Assembly: GCF_013870535.1 (NCBI RefSeq)
Contig: NZ_JACBXC010000004.1
Span: 1 to 39,282 of the forward strand
Source of the DNA: Streptomyces phytophilus
GTDB taxonomy: Bacteria > Actinomycetota > Actinomycetes > Streptomycetales > Streptomycetaceae
DNA length: 39,282 nt
Direction of reading: 5' to 3'
Shown: positions 1 through 8,897 of the stretch, piece after piece
How the letters are laid out: the number at the start of each line of letters is the position of its first letter
How positions within the stretch are numbered: the stretch's first letter is position 1
Made by a program: the position numbers and the translations under genes
The notes under the pieces: model-generated
Databases searched by the model: none
What the model was told of the DNA's origin: nothing
Seen by the model: the letters and a program-made list of their open reading frames with translations, nothing else

Positions 1-49
1 CCTCACCGGCCCGTAACCCCCCGAACGCCTCGGCTCGGAAAGGACGCTC

Positions 50-1447
50 ATGACCTCAACCCTGGCTCCCCCGGTCCCCATCGGAAAGGCCGCCGTCGGA
101 GCACTCGGCATGCTGGCCGTCGCCACCGGCGCCCTGGAGTCGGTGGTGACGCCGACGCTCCCGCTCCTCCAACGCGAGCTGCATCTGAGCCCGGCGGAAG
201 GCGCGCTGCTCAGCGTCGCGCTCCTCATCACCGGCGCGCTCACCACCCCGATCGCCGGCAAGTTCGGCGACCGCTACGGCGGGAAGCGGGTCCTGATCCG
301 GCTGATGGCGGTGGTCTCGGTGGGCGGCCTGGTGTCCGCCGTGGCGCCGAACCTGCCGGTGCTGCTGCTCGGCCAGGTGCTCCAGGGCGCGATGGTGGGC
401 GCGCTGCCGCTGTCGTTCATCGTCGTACGCGCCCACTTGCCCGCCGGCGAGTCGAAGGTGGCCATCGGGGTCGTCAGCGGACTGTTCGTCGGGGGCGGGA
501 TGGCGGGCACGCTGGCGGCCGGGCCGGTGGCTGAAGAGCTGTCCCGGCACTGGATGTTCGCGCTGCCGACCTTCGCGGTCATCGGGTCGACGCTGCTGGT
601 GCACAGGCTGATGCCGTCCGACGGGCCCGGCCGGTCCGACGACCGCGGGTTCGACTGGCCGGGCCTGCTGCTGCTGAGCGGCGCGCTGGGCACGCTCATG
701 GCCATCCTCGCCAAGGTGCCCGAACTCCGCTCGCGGCCCGTGGTGCTCGCGGCCCTCGTCGCGGCACTGGCCGCCTTCACGATCGGCTGGACGGCCGTCG
801 AGCGCCGCGCGTCCGCGCCGATGATCGACCTGCGCATGCTGGCACGCCCGGAGATATGGAAGGCGTGCGTGCTGACGTTCCTGATCTGCGTCGGGACCTC
901 GGTGTCGGTCTTCCTCGTACCGCAGTTGCTCGCGCTGCCCAAGGAGGCGTACGGGTTCGGGGCCGGCGCCACCGCGATCGGTTTCCTCCTGCTGCCGGGC
1001 GCCGTGGCCGCGTCGCTGGCCGGGCCGCTCGGCGGGCTCGGGACGCGGCGGTTCGGCTCGCGCGCGGTCGTCAGCACCGGTGCCGTCATGCTCGCCGTCC
1101 CGCTGTTCGCCCTGGCGGCCGTGCACGGCGAGGTCTGGCACGTCGTCGCCGGCAAGGCGCTGATCGCGCTCGCCAACGGCCTGTGCGTCACGGCGATGAT
1201 GACGAGCACCGCCACGTCCGTCGAGCAGCGCGACACCGGCATCGCCAGCAGCCTGATCCTCGTCACCCGGGTGGTCGGCTTCGCCGTGGGCGCGCAGCTC
1301 GCCGGCGCCCTCCTCACCGCCGGGACGCCCGCGGGCGGGCAGATCCCGGCCGAGTCCTCCTTCGTCACCGGCTTCGTCATAGCCGGCGCCGTCACGGCGC
1401 TGTCCCTGCTGGTCACGCGCACCATGAGCAAAGGAGCCAAGGAATGA
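50..1447 (+). CDS. MFS transporter (DHA2-like drug efflux)
   Basis: This encodes a 465-residue integral membrane protein, probably a proton-driven exporter of small molecules. The sequence alternates long hydrophobic stretches with short charged loops. The loop GKFGDRYGGKRVL (about residues 70-82) is the classical MFS motif A between helices 2 and 3. Length and hydrophobic pattern fit the large drug:H+ antiporter families with 12-14 helices; the substrate cannot be read from sequence. The ATG at 50 follows a good ribosome site, GGAAAGGA, at 37-44. The stop overlaps the start of the next gene (ATGA), so it is translationally coupled to a FAD monooxygenase. The pair may export and modify the same compound, but that is inference from the operon. 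Confidence 0.9.
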   Translation: MTSTLAPPVPIGKAAVGALGMLAVATGALESVVTPTLPLLQRELHLSPAEGALLSVALLITGALTTPIAGKFGDRYGGKRVLIRLMAVVSVGGLVSAVAPNLPVLLLGQVLQGAMVGALPLSFIVVRAHLPAGESKVAIGVVSGLFVGGGMAGTLAAGPVAEELSRHWMFALPTFAVIGSTLLVHRLMPSDGPGRSDDRGFDWPGLLLLSGALGTLMAILAKVPELRSRPVVLAALVAALAAFTIGWTAVERRASAPMIDLRMLARPEIWKACVLTFLICVGTSVSVFLVPQLLALPKEAYGFGAGATAIGFLLLPGAVAASLAGPLGGLGTRRFGSRAVVSTGAVMLAVPLFALAAVHGEVWHVVAGKALIALANGLCVTAMMTSTATSVEQRDTGIASSLILVTRVVGFAVGAQLAGALLTAGTPAGGQIPAESSFVTGFVIAGAVTALSLLVTRTMSKGAKE

Positions 1448-2616
1448 GCCCGACCCCCACCCGCGTCCTGATCTCCGGGGCCAGCATCGCGGGCCCCGCC
1501 CTCGCGTACTGGCTCAACCGCCGCGGCTACGCGGTCACCGTGGTGGAGAAGGCCGGCACCCTCCGCGCCGGCGGCTACCCCATCGACGTACGCGGCACCG
1601 CTTTGGAGGTCGTCCGCAGGATCGGCATACTCCCCCGCCTGCGCGACGCCCACATCGACCTGCGCCGGCTGACGTTCCTCGCCGGCGACGGCAGCGAGGT
1701 GGCCGCGGTCCACCCGCACGCGGTCACCGGCGGCGTCGCGGGCCACGACCTGGAGGTACGGCGCGGGGACCTGACCGACGCCCTGTACGCGGCGGTCCGC
1801 GACGACGTGGAGTTCGTCTTCGACGACTCGGTCGACACCCTGGAGCAGACCGGCCACGGGGTCGACGTCGCCTTCCGCGGGGGCGGGCGGCGTACGTACG
1901 ACATGGTGTTCGGCGCCGACGGGATGCACTCCCGCACCCGGGAACTGCTCTTCGGCCCCGAGGAGCAGTTCCACCGCTACCTCGGCTACTGCTTCGCCGT
2001 CTTCACCGTGCCCAACACCTTCGGGCTCGCCCACGAGACCGTCATGTGGAACACCCCCGGCAGAGCCGCGGCACTCTACGCCACCGGCCCCGACGACGAC
2101 GTCCACGCCTTCCTGAACTTCGCCCGCCCCACCCCGCCGTTCGCCGCCTTCCCGGACCCGCGGGCCCAACGGCACCTGGTCGCCGAGGTCTTCGCCGACG
2201 CGGGCTGGGAGGTCCCGGGCATGCTGACCGCGATGCACGAGGCGGACGACGTGTTCTTCGACGCGGTCGCCCAGATCCGCATGCCCCGCTGGACCAGCGG
2301 CAGAGCCGCCGTACTCGGCGACGCCGCGTACGCCCCCTCGTTCCTCACCGGCCAGGGCACCAGCCTCGCCCTCGTCGGCGCGTACATGCTCGCCGCCTCG
2401 CTGGCCGGCCGGGACCGCACCGGGGGCTTCGCCGCGTACGAACACGACACCCGCGACTTCGTCACCCAGAACCAGAACCTGGTCGGCAAGGGCGGCGCCA
2501 CCCTCTTCCCGACCACCCCGGAGGCCCTGCACGCCCGCAACACCAGACTCCGCACCCTCACCACCCTCCCCGCCCCCCACCCCCGCCCGGCCCACACGGC
2601 CCTCACCCTGCCCTGA
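1444..2616 (+). CDS. FAD-dependent monooxygenase (group A, PHBH fold)
   Basis: A 390-residue flavoprotein hydroxylase expected to use NAD(P)H and O2 on an aromatic or polyketide-like substrate. The N-terminus has the Rossmann dinucleotide motif GASIAGPALAYWL with the acidic end of the second strand (VVEKAG). The second FAD motif, GDAAYAPSFLTGQG, lies about 70% along and is characteristic of the TetX-like and actinobacterial group A family. Length is normal for the family. The ATG at 1444 overlaps the upstream MFS stop by four bases, so the two are one transcription unit ending at the hairpin at 2656-2685. Tetracycline-type inactivation is possible for this family, but nothing in the sequence fixes the substrate. 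Confidence 0.88.
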   Translation: MSPTPTRVLISGASIAGPALAYWLNRRGYAVTVVEKAGTLRAGGYPIDVRGTALEVVRRIGILPRLRDAHIDLRRLTFLAGDGSEVAAVHPHAVTGGVAGHDLEVRRGDLTDALYAAVRDDVEFVFDDSVDTLEQTGHGVDVAFRGGGRRTYDMVFGADGMHSRTRELLFGPEEQFHRYLGYCFAVFTVPNTFGLAHETVMWNTPGRAAALYATGPDDDVHAFLNFARPTPPFAAFPDPRAQRHLVAEVFADAGWEVPGMLTAMHEADDVFFDAVAQIRMPRWTSGRAAVLGDAAYAPSFLTGQGTSLALVGAYMLAASLAGRDRTGGFAAYEHDTRDFVTQNQNLVGKGGATLFPTTPEALHARNTRLRTLTTLPAPHPRPAHTALTLP

Positions 2617-2655
2617 CTCCGCTCGGTTCACGCGCCGTTGCCCGAGCGGAAGAAG

Positions 2656-2685
2656 CCCCGGTCGCCCCCAGGGGGGCGACCGGGG
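2656..2685 (+). terminator. Strong intrinsic terminator hairpin
   Basis: A near-perfect GC-rich inverted repeat starts 40 bases after the monooxygenase stop. The left arm is CCCCGGTCGCCCC and the right arm GGGGCGACCGGGG, separated by a few bases. No U-tract follows, as is usual in Streptomyces. It separates the MFS/monooxygenase operon from the nuclease gene. Confidence 0.8.
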
Positions 2686-2848
2686 CCCACCGGAGACCAG
2701 GTCTACGCGCGGCCACCTGCGGGTGCGTACTTGAAGCCAACTGCCCGTGCTGTCACGCTCGTTGGAGGTCCGGCACCCGGCCGGCCCATGTGCCGTGCCC
2801 CCCACACCCGGCAGCGGCAGGTGTCAACTCCCGGAGAGAGGTACTCCC

Positions 2849-3664
2849 GTGGACACGTCCCGAATACCGCGCGCCACGCTGATCTCCGCCGTGGCTCTGG
2901 CCGCGGCGGCCACCGGTACGCTGCCCTCCCTCGCGGCAACGCCCGCCGGACCCGCAACGTCCTCCGTCGTCGCGTACGACGACACGTACTACAAGGACGC
3001 GCTCGGCAAGGAGGGCGACGAGCTCAAGAGCGCCCTGCACACCATCATCAGCGACCAGACCAAGATCTCGTACAGCCAGGTCTGGGACGCACTCATGGCG
3101 ACGGACGAGGACCCGGAGAACCCGGCCAACGTCATCCTCCTCTACAGCGGTGACTCGCAGAGCAAGGACTCCAACGGCGGCAACGCCGACGACTGGAACC
3201 GCGAGCACGTCTGGGCCAAGAGCCACGGCGACTTCGGTACGTCGACCGGTCCGGGCACCGATGTGCACCACCTGCGCCCCACCGACGTGACGGTCAACAG
3301 CACCCGCGGGAACAAGGACTTCGACTACGGCGGCAGCCCGGTCGACCAGGCCCCGGGGAGCTTCAGCGACGACGACTCCTTCGAGCCCCGCGACGAGGTC
3401 AAGGGCGACGTCGCCCGCATGATCCTCTACATGGCCGTTCGCTACGACGGCGGCGACGGCTTCGCCGACCTGGAGCCCAACGACCAGGTCGACAACGGCT
3501 CGTCGCCGGCCATCGGCAAGCTCTCGGTCCTCAAGGAGTGGAACGCCGAGGACCCGCCGAGCGACTTCGAGCGGAACCGCAACCAGGTGATCTTCGACCA
3601 GATCCAGCACAACCGGAACCCGTTCATCGACCACCCGGAGTGGGTCGACTCGATCTGGCCCTAA
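2849..3664 (+). CDS. Secreted endonuclease I family protein (EndA/NucM-like)
   Basis: This encodes a 271-residue extracellular nuclease predicted to degrade DNA and possibly RNA outside the cell. The first ~30 residues form a Sec signal peptide: a short charged start, a hydrophobic alanine/leucine core, and an Ala-rich cleavage region before AATPAGPA. The middle holds the endonuclease I signature: NREHVWAKSHGDFG with the catalytic His, then DVHHLRPTD, then RGNKDFDYGG with the metal-binding Asn. The C-terminal HNRNPFIDHPEWV is typical of the family. I chose the GTG at 2849 because GGAGAGAGG sits just upstream and the signal peptide begins there; a longer frame from 2747 has no such support. 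It is monocistronic, bounded by hairpins on both sides. Confidence 0.9.
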   Translation: MDTSRIPRATLISAVALAAAATGTLPSLAATPAGPATSSVVAYDDTYYKDALGKEGDELKSALHTIISDQTKISYSQVWDALMATDEDPENPANVILLYSGDSQSKDSNGGNADDWNREHVWAKSHGDFGTSTGPGTDVHHLRPTDVTVNSTRGNKDFDYGGSPVDQAPGSFSDDDSFEPRDEVKGDVARMILYMAVRYDGGDGFADLEPNDQVDNGSSPAIGKLSVLKEWNAEDPPSDFERNRNQVIFDQIQHNRNPFIDHPEWVDSIWP

Positions 3665-3732
3665 CGCAGGAGGCCGCGGACGCGGGCGGCCAGGGCCCCG
3701 GACTCAGGGGCGGACACGACCTTTCCGCAGTC

Positions 3733-3786
3733 GCGCGCGCCGGCAGGATCACCTGCATCGTCCCGATGATCCTGCCGGCCGCGCGC
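3733..3786. terminator. Bidirectional terminator between convergent genes
   Basis: A long inverted repeat with arms around GCCGGCAGGATCA (3739-3751) and TGATCCTGCCGGC (3767-3779) and a 15-base loop. It extends outward with GC-rich pairing. It lies between the stops of the endonuclease (+) and the phosphatase (-) and can end both transcripts. Confidence 0.75.
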
Positions 3787-3872
3787 GTGGCCGTAGATAC
3801 GCCGCCAAGGCTCACACCACGGCCTGACGCCCAGAGCCTCGGTGCCCGCCGCGGGACGGTTGCGCTCGTGCA

Positions 3873-5123
3873 CTACAGGCGGACGATGATCAGGGCGATG
3901 TCGTCGCGGGCTCCGCCGGCTACGCCGAGGCGGGCGAGCAGGGAGTCGGCGAGGCGTTCGGTGGCGGCGGTGCTGTAGCGGGCGAGTGTGTCTGTCAGCC
4001 GGTGCAGGCCGGCGTCGATGTCTTCGCCGCGTCGCTCGATGAGCCCGTCCGTGTACAGGACGAGCGTGTCGCCGGTGCGGTAGGGCAGGCTGGCGTGGGG
4101 GCGCGGGATGTGCCGGGGGCGTGTGCCCAGCGGGGGGTCGGTGGACTTGTCCAGCAGATCGCAGGTGCCGTCGGGGTGCAGCAGGACCGGCGGGAGGTGG
4201 CCGGCGCTGCTGTAGGTGATCCGGCGGCGTTCGGGGTCGATGACGGCCTTGACGGCGGTGGTGGCCAGCGCCCCTTCGACGGCGTAGGAGTAGAGGTCCA
4301 GGAGATCCAGCGCCTTTCCGGGCTCGCGCAGTGCCCGGACCCCGGCGGACAGTGCGCTGCGCAGCATGCCCATGGTGGCCGCGGCTTGAAGGCCGTGCCC
4401 CACGACGTCGCCGACGGCGACGGCGAAGCCGTTGTCCGGGAGGTCGATCACGTCGTACCAGTCGCCGCACACGTTCAGGGAGCCGGAGGCGGGCAGGTAG
4501 CGCACCGTGATGTGCTGGTGGTGCGCCAGGTCCGGCGAGCGGAGCATGGTCTCCTGCAGGGTCACGGCGACCTGCCGTTCCCTGGCGTGGGCACGGCGCA
4601 GTTCCTCGTTGAGCCGCTGCAGCTCTCGCGCCCGCACGTACAGCTCGGCGTCCATCGCCTCCCGTTCGCCGAGGGCGCGGTCCCGGTCGTCGTTGTCGTC
4701 CGGCTGAGCTGCGCGGGCCAGGATGAACGGGGTCACGTCCTCGACCCGGTGGATGATCCACGCGACCTGTCCGTCCGGCCCGAGGACGGGGGTGTTGATC
4801 GGAGACCACCACCGCTCCTCGAACGTTCCCGGCCGGCCCGGGCGGGGGATGTCGTACTTCGTCAGCGCCATGGTGTCCGGCGTCTTCGTGCGCAGGATCC
4901 GGTGCAGCGAGGCGTCCAGGTCCTGCATCCCGGTGGCGTGCGGGTCCGCCGGATTGCTGGGGAAGGCGTCGAACATGTACTGGCCGATCAGGTCTGCCCG
5001 GGTCCGGCCCGTCGCCTGCAGGTACGCCTCGTTGACATCGACGATCACCAGATCCGGGCCCAGTACCAGGTTCGGATTGGGCGCGGCCATGAACAGCGCT
5101 TTGTAGTCGATCTGCGAGGTCAC
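3873..5123 (-). CDS. PAS domain SpoIIE-type PP2C protein phosphatase (internal start)
   Basis: Taken from the GTG at 5123, this is a 416-residue cytoplasmic serine/threonine phosphatase, the usual size for stand-alone Streptomyces PAS-PP2C proteins. The order is a PAS domain (about residues 5-135, starting YKALFMAAPNPNLVL), a short coiled-coil-like helix rich in Glu/Arg (RARELQRLNEELRRAHARE), then the SpoIIE catalytic domain. Metal-binding aspartates are visible in GDWYDVIDL, AVGDVVGHG, LYTDGLIE and GGARDDIALI. Such proteins typically dephosphorylate anti-anti-sigma factors and so tune stress sigma factors. A GGAAAGG-like site lies about 15 bases before the GTG. The same frame continues upstream into the hydrolase; the internal start is my inference from family length and domain boundary. 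Confidence 0.75.
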   Translation of the reverse strand: MTSQIDYKALFMAAPNPNLVLGPDLVIVDVNEAYLQATGRTRADLIGQYMFDAFPSNPADPHATGMQDLDASLHRILRTKTPDTMALTKYDIPRPGRPGTFEERWWSPINTPVLGPDGQVAWIIHRVEDVTPFILARAAQPDDNDDRDRALGEREAMDAELYVRARELQRLNEELRRAHARERQVAVTLQETMLRSPDLAHHQHITVRYLPASGSLNVCGDWYDVIDLPDNGFAVAVGDVVGHGLQAAATMGMLRSALSAGVRALREPGKALDLLDLYSYAVEGALATTAVKAVIDPERRRITYSSAGHLPPVLLHPDGTCDLLDKSTDPPLGTRPRHIPRPHASLPYRTGDTLVLYTDGLIERRGEDIDAGLHRLTDTLARYSTAATERLADSLLARLGVAGGARDDIALIIVRL

Positions 5124-6959
5124 AGGCCCGTACCAGCCCTTTCCACCCGTAGAGTGCCCGCCAGCCACCTGCCGCCAATCTAGACGGGGCGCGCTGATCG
5201 CTCCCGCCGTGATCCGCCAACCGGACGTGACCGGCGACGCGGCCACCGGCTCCCCGGCACCGGCCGCGACCTGCTGGTGGGAGCCGAGTGGGTCGAGGAT
5301 GGAGCTCCTGGACATCAGAGACCCGGCCGTCGACAACGGCTGTCGGTTCCGGCCCTGGGGGCACACGGCTGCGTCAGCGGGGGGCGTGCCGTCGAGCAGG
5401 TAGGTGTCGACGGCCTTGGTGACGCAGCGGTTGTAGAGGTAGGACCCGTGGCCCTCCTCCTGCGCGGTCAGCAGGACACCGACGTTCTCGCCCAGCTCCC
5501 TGGCCATGCGCTCGGCGCCCACGTACGGCGTCGTCGGGTCACCGGTGCCGGCCACGACGAGGATGGGGGCGGCGCCGTCCGCGCTGACGTCGAGCGTGGC
5601 GCGTTCCCCTTCGAAGGGCCAGTCGTAGCAGAGGTAGACGCCCCCGGACGAGGCCCTGCCGAAGACGGGGGAGGCTGCCTCGATCCGGTCGTTCATTTCC
5701 TCGGTCCGGCCGGATCCGGGACGCACGTTGGAGTCGGCGCAGGTGATTGCGACGTAGGCGGACGTGCCGTTGCCGCCGGAGGCTGTGCCGCCGGCGGCGG
5801 CGCCGGCCCCGGCCCGGGTTCGGGAGCCCGGTGCGTGGTCGTACGCCTCCTCCATCAGTTTGCGGCCGGTGCCCCGCTCCATGACCTCGGTGAGCGCCTT
5901 CGCCAGCGGTCGGCGGCCGTCTTCGCCCCGGTCCAGGTAGTTCGCGATGGCGCGAGCGGCGAGGTCTCCGTCGAGCTTCTCCCCGCCGCCGGTGGGCGCG
6001 GGCGCCCTGTCAAGCCGGTCCAGCAGCGCGACGACCCGCCGACCGGCCTGGGCGGGGACACTCCCGGTGGGGCAGTCGTCGTAGGCGTCCGCACAGTGTT
6101 CGGCGAAGCGGTCGAAGGCACGCTGGACGGCCCTGACCTGGCTGAGTTCCTCTTGCTGGCGGTCCAGGGTCGGGTCGACTGGGGCTTCGAGCACAAGGCG
6201 GCCCACGTTCTCGGGGAAGAGATGGGCGTAGACACCGCCCAGCGCGGTGCCGTAGGAGACACCGAAGAAGTGCAGCTTCTCGTCGCCGAGGAGGTAGCGC
6301 ATCAGGTCCAGGTCGCGGGCCGTGTGCGAGGTGCCGACGTACGGCAGTAGCCGGCCGGAGTGCTTCTCGCAGGCTTCGCTTCCCTCGAACGACTCCTTCC
6401 CGCAGCTGACGGGAGCGGTCCCGCCCACGCCGCGTGGATCGAAGCTGACCAGGTCGTAGCGCTCGCGCAGCGGGGCGTAATCATCGGCGTACCGGGGAAG
6501 TCCCACGACCCCGGACCGGCCGGGACCGCCGAAGTTGAACAGGAGGGATCCGATCCGCTGCTTCTCCGGTCCGGTGGCCCTTTGCCGGATCATCGCGACG
6601 TCGATCGTGTCGCGACCGGGCCGACGGTAGTCCAGCGGGGCCTTCATCGTGGCGCACTCCCAGCCCTCGCCCGGTGCGTCACCGCTTCCCTGCGCCTCGG
6701 ACGGCGGCGGGCAGGCCGACCAGTCGAGCCGCTGGCCGGCGGTGAAGGCCGCGGGAAGCCCGGGCGGCGGGTTCGCAGCCTTGCGCTCGACCCGGCGGCT
6801 CGCTTCACCCCCCTTCGACGACCCGGACGAGTCCGAGCCCTCGACGAGGTCGCACCCGGCCCCCGCGACCACGAAGACGGCGGCGAGCAGAACCGCCGCG
6901 GCCCGCCTCGCTCCGGCGAATCGGGCCGGCCGCCCCGAGATCCAGCCCCGCGTACGCAT
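3873..6959 (-). CDS. Read-through ORF: secreted TAP-like alpha/beta hydrolase joined to PAS-PP2C phosphatase
   Basis: One uninterrupted 1028-codon frame contains two normally separate proteins. Residues 1-36 are a lipoprotein signal with lipobox VAGAGC. Residues ~60-535 are an alpha/beta hydrolase of the Streptomyces tripeptidyl-aminopeptidase type, with nucleophile Ser235 in GVSYGT, Asp474 in GTGDPTTPY and His504 in EEGHGSY. The usual TAP-like C-terminus (CVTKAVDTYLLDG...VCPQ) ends near residue 535, but no stop follows. About 77 low-complexity linker residues lead into a PAS domain and a SpoIIE-type phosphatase (residues 613-1028). A lipoprotein exported with a cytoplasmic signalling phosphatase makes no topological sense. 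I think the hydrolase gene lost its stop codon, by a small deletion or a sequencing error, and the phosphatase is also made from its own start at 5123. Confidence 0.7.
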   Translation of the reverse strand: MRTRGWISGRPARFAGARRAAAVLLAAVFVVAGAGCDLVEGSDSSGSSKGGEASRRVERKAANPPPGLPAAFTAGQRLDWSACPPPSEAQGSGDAPGEGWECATMKAPLDYRRPGRDTIDVAMIRQRATGPEKQRIGSLLFNFGGPGRSGVVGLPRYADDYAPLRERYDLVSFDPRGVGGTAPVSCGKESFEGSEACEKHSGRLLPYVGTSHTARDLDLMRYLLGDEKLHFFGVSYGTALGGVYAHLFPENVGRLVLEAPVDPTLDRQQEELSQVRAVQRAFDRFAEHCADAYDDCPTGSVPAQAGRRVVALLDRLDRAPAPTGGGEKLDGDLAARAIANYLDRGEDGRRPLAKALTEVMERGTGRKLMEEAYDHAPGSRTRAGAGAAAGGTASGGNGTSAYVAITCADSNVRPGSGRTEEMNDRIEAASPVFGRASSGGVYLCYDWPFEGERATLDVSADGAAPILVVAGTGDPTTPYVGAERMARELGENVGVLLTAQEEGHGSYLYNRCVTKAVDTYLLDGTPPADAAVCPQGRNRQPLSTAGSLMSRSSILDPLGSHQQVAAGAGEPVAASPVTSGWRITAGAISAPRLDWRQVAGGHSTGGKGWYGPVTSQIDYKALFMAAPNPNLVLGPDLVIVDVNEAYLQATGRTRADLIGQYMFDAFPSNPADPHATGMQDLDASLHRILRTKTPDTMALTKYDIPRPGRPGTFEERWWSPINTPVLGPDGQVAWIIHRVEDVTPFILARAAQPDDNDDRDRALGEREAMDAELYVRARELQRLNEELRRAHARERQVAVTLQETMLRSPDLAHHQHITVRYLPASGSLNVCGDWYDVIDLPDNGFAVAVGDVVGHGLQAAATMGMLRSALSAGVRALREPGKALDLLDLYSYAVEGALATTAVKAVIDPERRRITYSSAGHLPPVLLHPDGTCDLLDKSTDPPLGTRPRHIPRPHASLPYRTGDTLVLYTDGLIERRGEDIDAGLHRLTDTLARYSTAATERLADSLLARLGVAGGARDDIALIIVRL

Positions 6960-7124
6960 CCGCGACCCCCTGCCCCCGCAACACCATGCCGCACAGGCAG
7001 CAGGATCGGCCCGTCGCCTAGCGGGACCCGGCCACCTCCGCGCTACACTTCCGAGCAGATTGGGCTGATTTGTCCATATCTGCCCTCAAGTCCATCACCG
7101 ACATTACATCCCATAGGGTGCTGA

Positions 7125-8666
7125 ATGACCCTACGTCCTGTAGGGGATAGCTGGATGACCGCCGTGACGCCGAGCATTATCCGGGCAACCCTAGTCCGCC
7201 GAGGAGCAGCGCCGAGTAGCAGGCTCCTCCCGGCGACGGTGGCGGTGACGTTCGCGCTGGCACAGCTGGCCCTCGTACGCCCGGGGATGGGGCTCGGCTG
7301 GGACGAGTCGGTGTACGTCAGCCAGATCAGCGGGCACGCCCCGGCGGCGTTCTTCAGCGCCCCGCGCGCTCGCGGCATCTCGCTGTTGGTGGCGCCGATC
7401 GCGGCCTGGTCGTCGTCGACTCCGCTGCTGCGCGTCTACCTCGCCGTCCTGTCCGGCATCGGGCTGTGGCTGGCCCTGCGCGCCTGGCGGGGTCTGCTCC
7501 CCGCGAAGGTGGTCGCGCTGGGCGGTGCCCTCTTCGCCTCCCTGTGGGTGACGCTCTTCTACGGCCCGCAGGCCATGCCCAACTACTGGGTGGCGATCGG
7601 GGCGCTGGCCGGTGTCGGCTGCTTCCTGCGCGCCCAGGCGGACCGGGCCCGGCGCGCTCCGGTGTGGGGGCTCGCGGCGGCCGGGGCGCTGATGGCGTTG
7701 ATGAGGCCGATGGACGCGGCGTGGGTGGGTCTGCCGCTGCTCTTGGCACCGCTCGTCGTCCGCCAATGGCGGTACGGCCGGCTGCCGGTCGCCCTCGCGG
7801 CGGGGCTCGCGGCCGGTGCGGCCGCATGGGTGATCGAGGCGTACACCGGTTACGGCGGCCTGGGCCGGCGGCTCCACGACGCCTCGCTCATCCAGGGCAG
7901 GCTGAGCTGGAACGTCGCCGTCGACGACCAGATGCGCAGTCAGAACGGGCGCACTCTGTGCCGGCCGTGCACGGGTGGGATGCCGAATCCGGTGGTGTTC
8001 GCCTGGTGGTTCGTCTTTTCCGTGCTGGCCGCGGTCGGGCTCGCGGTGGCGGTCCGGGCACGGCGCGCGGCCGGGGCCGCCGCGTTGCCGCTTGCCTGCG
8101 CGGCGGCGGCCGCGTTCCCGTACCTGTTCCTCATCGGCTATGCCGCTCCCCGGTTCCTGCTGCCGGCGTACGCTCTGCTGGCGATTCCGGCCGCCTACGG
8201 CCTCGTCCTCCTGGTACAGGCAACCCCGAGCCATGCCTGGCGGGCGACTGCGGTGACGCTGGCCGCCGTCGTTCTCGCCGGGCACCTGGTGGTGCAGCTG
8301 ACCGTGCTGCACCAACTCGTCGATCGCACCACCGAAAGCCACCGCGACTGGGCCCGGACCGCCGGCGCGCTGAACCGCGCGGGAGTCCGGCCGCCGTGCG
8401 TGCTCACCGGAGACGAGGCGATCGCACCGCACATCCCGATCGCCTTCAGCGCCGCTTGCTCATCGGCCGACACCGACGGCCACAACGGCAACACCACTGC
8501 GGCGGCGCTGGCTCGTGAGGCGGGCCGGATCCCGGTAGCGGTGCTCACGACCCGTACGGCGCCGCCGGCCTTCGCCCGGGACTGGCGGCTGATCCACGTC
8601 CACCGGCAGATCTACGCGTACGTCGGCCCGGCGGTCCAGAGGTTGAGCAGGGCCGGGAGCGCTTGA
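7125..8666 (+). CDS. GT-C-like polytopic membrane protein (putative glycosyltransferase)
   Basis: A 513-residue protein with about ten hydrophobic helices and a soluble C-terminal tail of ~130 residues. In the first extracytoplasmic loop, just after helix 1, it has GLGWDESVYVSQ. An acidic pair at this position is the hallmark of GT-C fold enzymes (GT39/GT83-like), which take sugars from polyprenyl phosphates. A long loop with LCRPCTGGMPNP lies mid-protein. Acceptor and sugar are unknown, and it may be an uncharacterised relative rather than an active mannosyltransferase. Two starts are plausible: ATG 7125 (AGGG six bases before) and ATG 7155 (AGGGG eight bases before); the second would shorten the N-terminus by ten residues. 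It is divergent from the hydrolase gene across 165 bases and is transcribed alone. Confidence 0.65.
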   Translation: MTLRPVGDSWMTAVTPSIIRATLVRRGAAPSSRLLPATVAVTFALAQLALVRPGMGLGWDESVYVSQISGHAPAAFFSAPRARGISLLVAPIAAWSSSTPLLRVYLAVLSGIGLWLALRAWRGLLPAKVVALGGALFASLWVTLFYGPQAMPNYWVAIGALAGVGCFLRAQADRARRAPVWGLAAAGALMALMRPMDAAWVGLPLLLAPLVVRQWRYGRLPVALAAGLAAGAAAWVIEAYTGYGGLGRRLHDASLIQGRLSWNVAVDDQMRSQNGRTLCRPCTGGMPNPVVFAWWFVFSVLAAVGLAVAVRARRAAGAAALPLACAAAAAFPYLFLIGYAAPRFLLPAYALLAIPAAYGLVLLVQATPSHAWRATAVTLAAVVLAGHLVVQLTVLHQLVDRTTESHRDWARTAGALNRAGVRPPCVLTGDEAIAPHIPIAFSAACSSADTDGHNGNTTAAALAREAGRIPVAVLTTRTAPPAFARDWRLIHVHRQIYAYVGPAVQRLSRAGSA

Positions 8667-8838
8667 TCGAGCGGACGGGCAGGGGGCGATGAGCACCATG
8701 CTGATGCCGCCGGGGGTGCCGGCCTCCGGTGGCGGCCTGCGCAGTCGCGCTCCGTTCCGCGACGTCTGATGCGCCGCAGCGGGAGCCGTGTCCGGCCGCC
8801 GCCGGGCAGGCGGCCCAAATGGTCTTTGACCGGGCACG

Positions 8839-8868
8839 CTGGCCCCTCCGCGGGGCCGGAGGGGCCAG
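8839..8868. terminator. Intrinsic terminator between convergent genes
   Basis: A perfect 12-bp stem, CTGGCCCCTCCG with CGGAGGGGCCAG, and a six-base loop. It lies 30 bases beyond the stop of the minus-strand beta-propeller gene and about 170 bases after the membrane protein, so it can serve both. Confidence 0.75.
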
Positions 8869-8897
8869 GTGGCGGTGTTTGCTCGGGCGGCGGCGGT

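Noticed and set aside
56-2805. Long minus-strand frames opposite the MFS and monooxygenase genes
   Set aside because: Composition is skewed to Arg/Gly/Asp, and no start with a ribosome site or recognisable domain exists.
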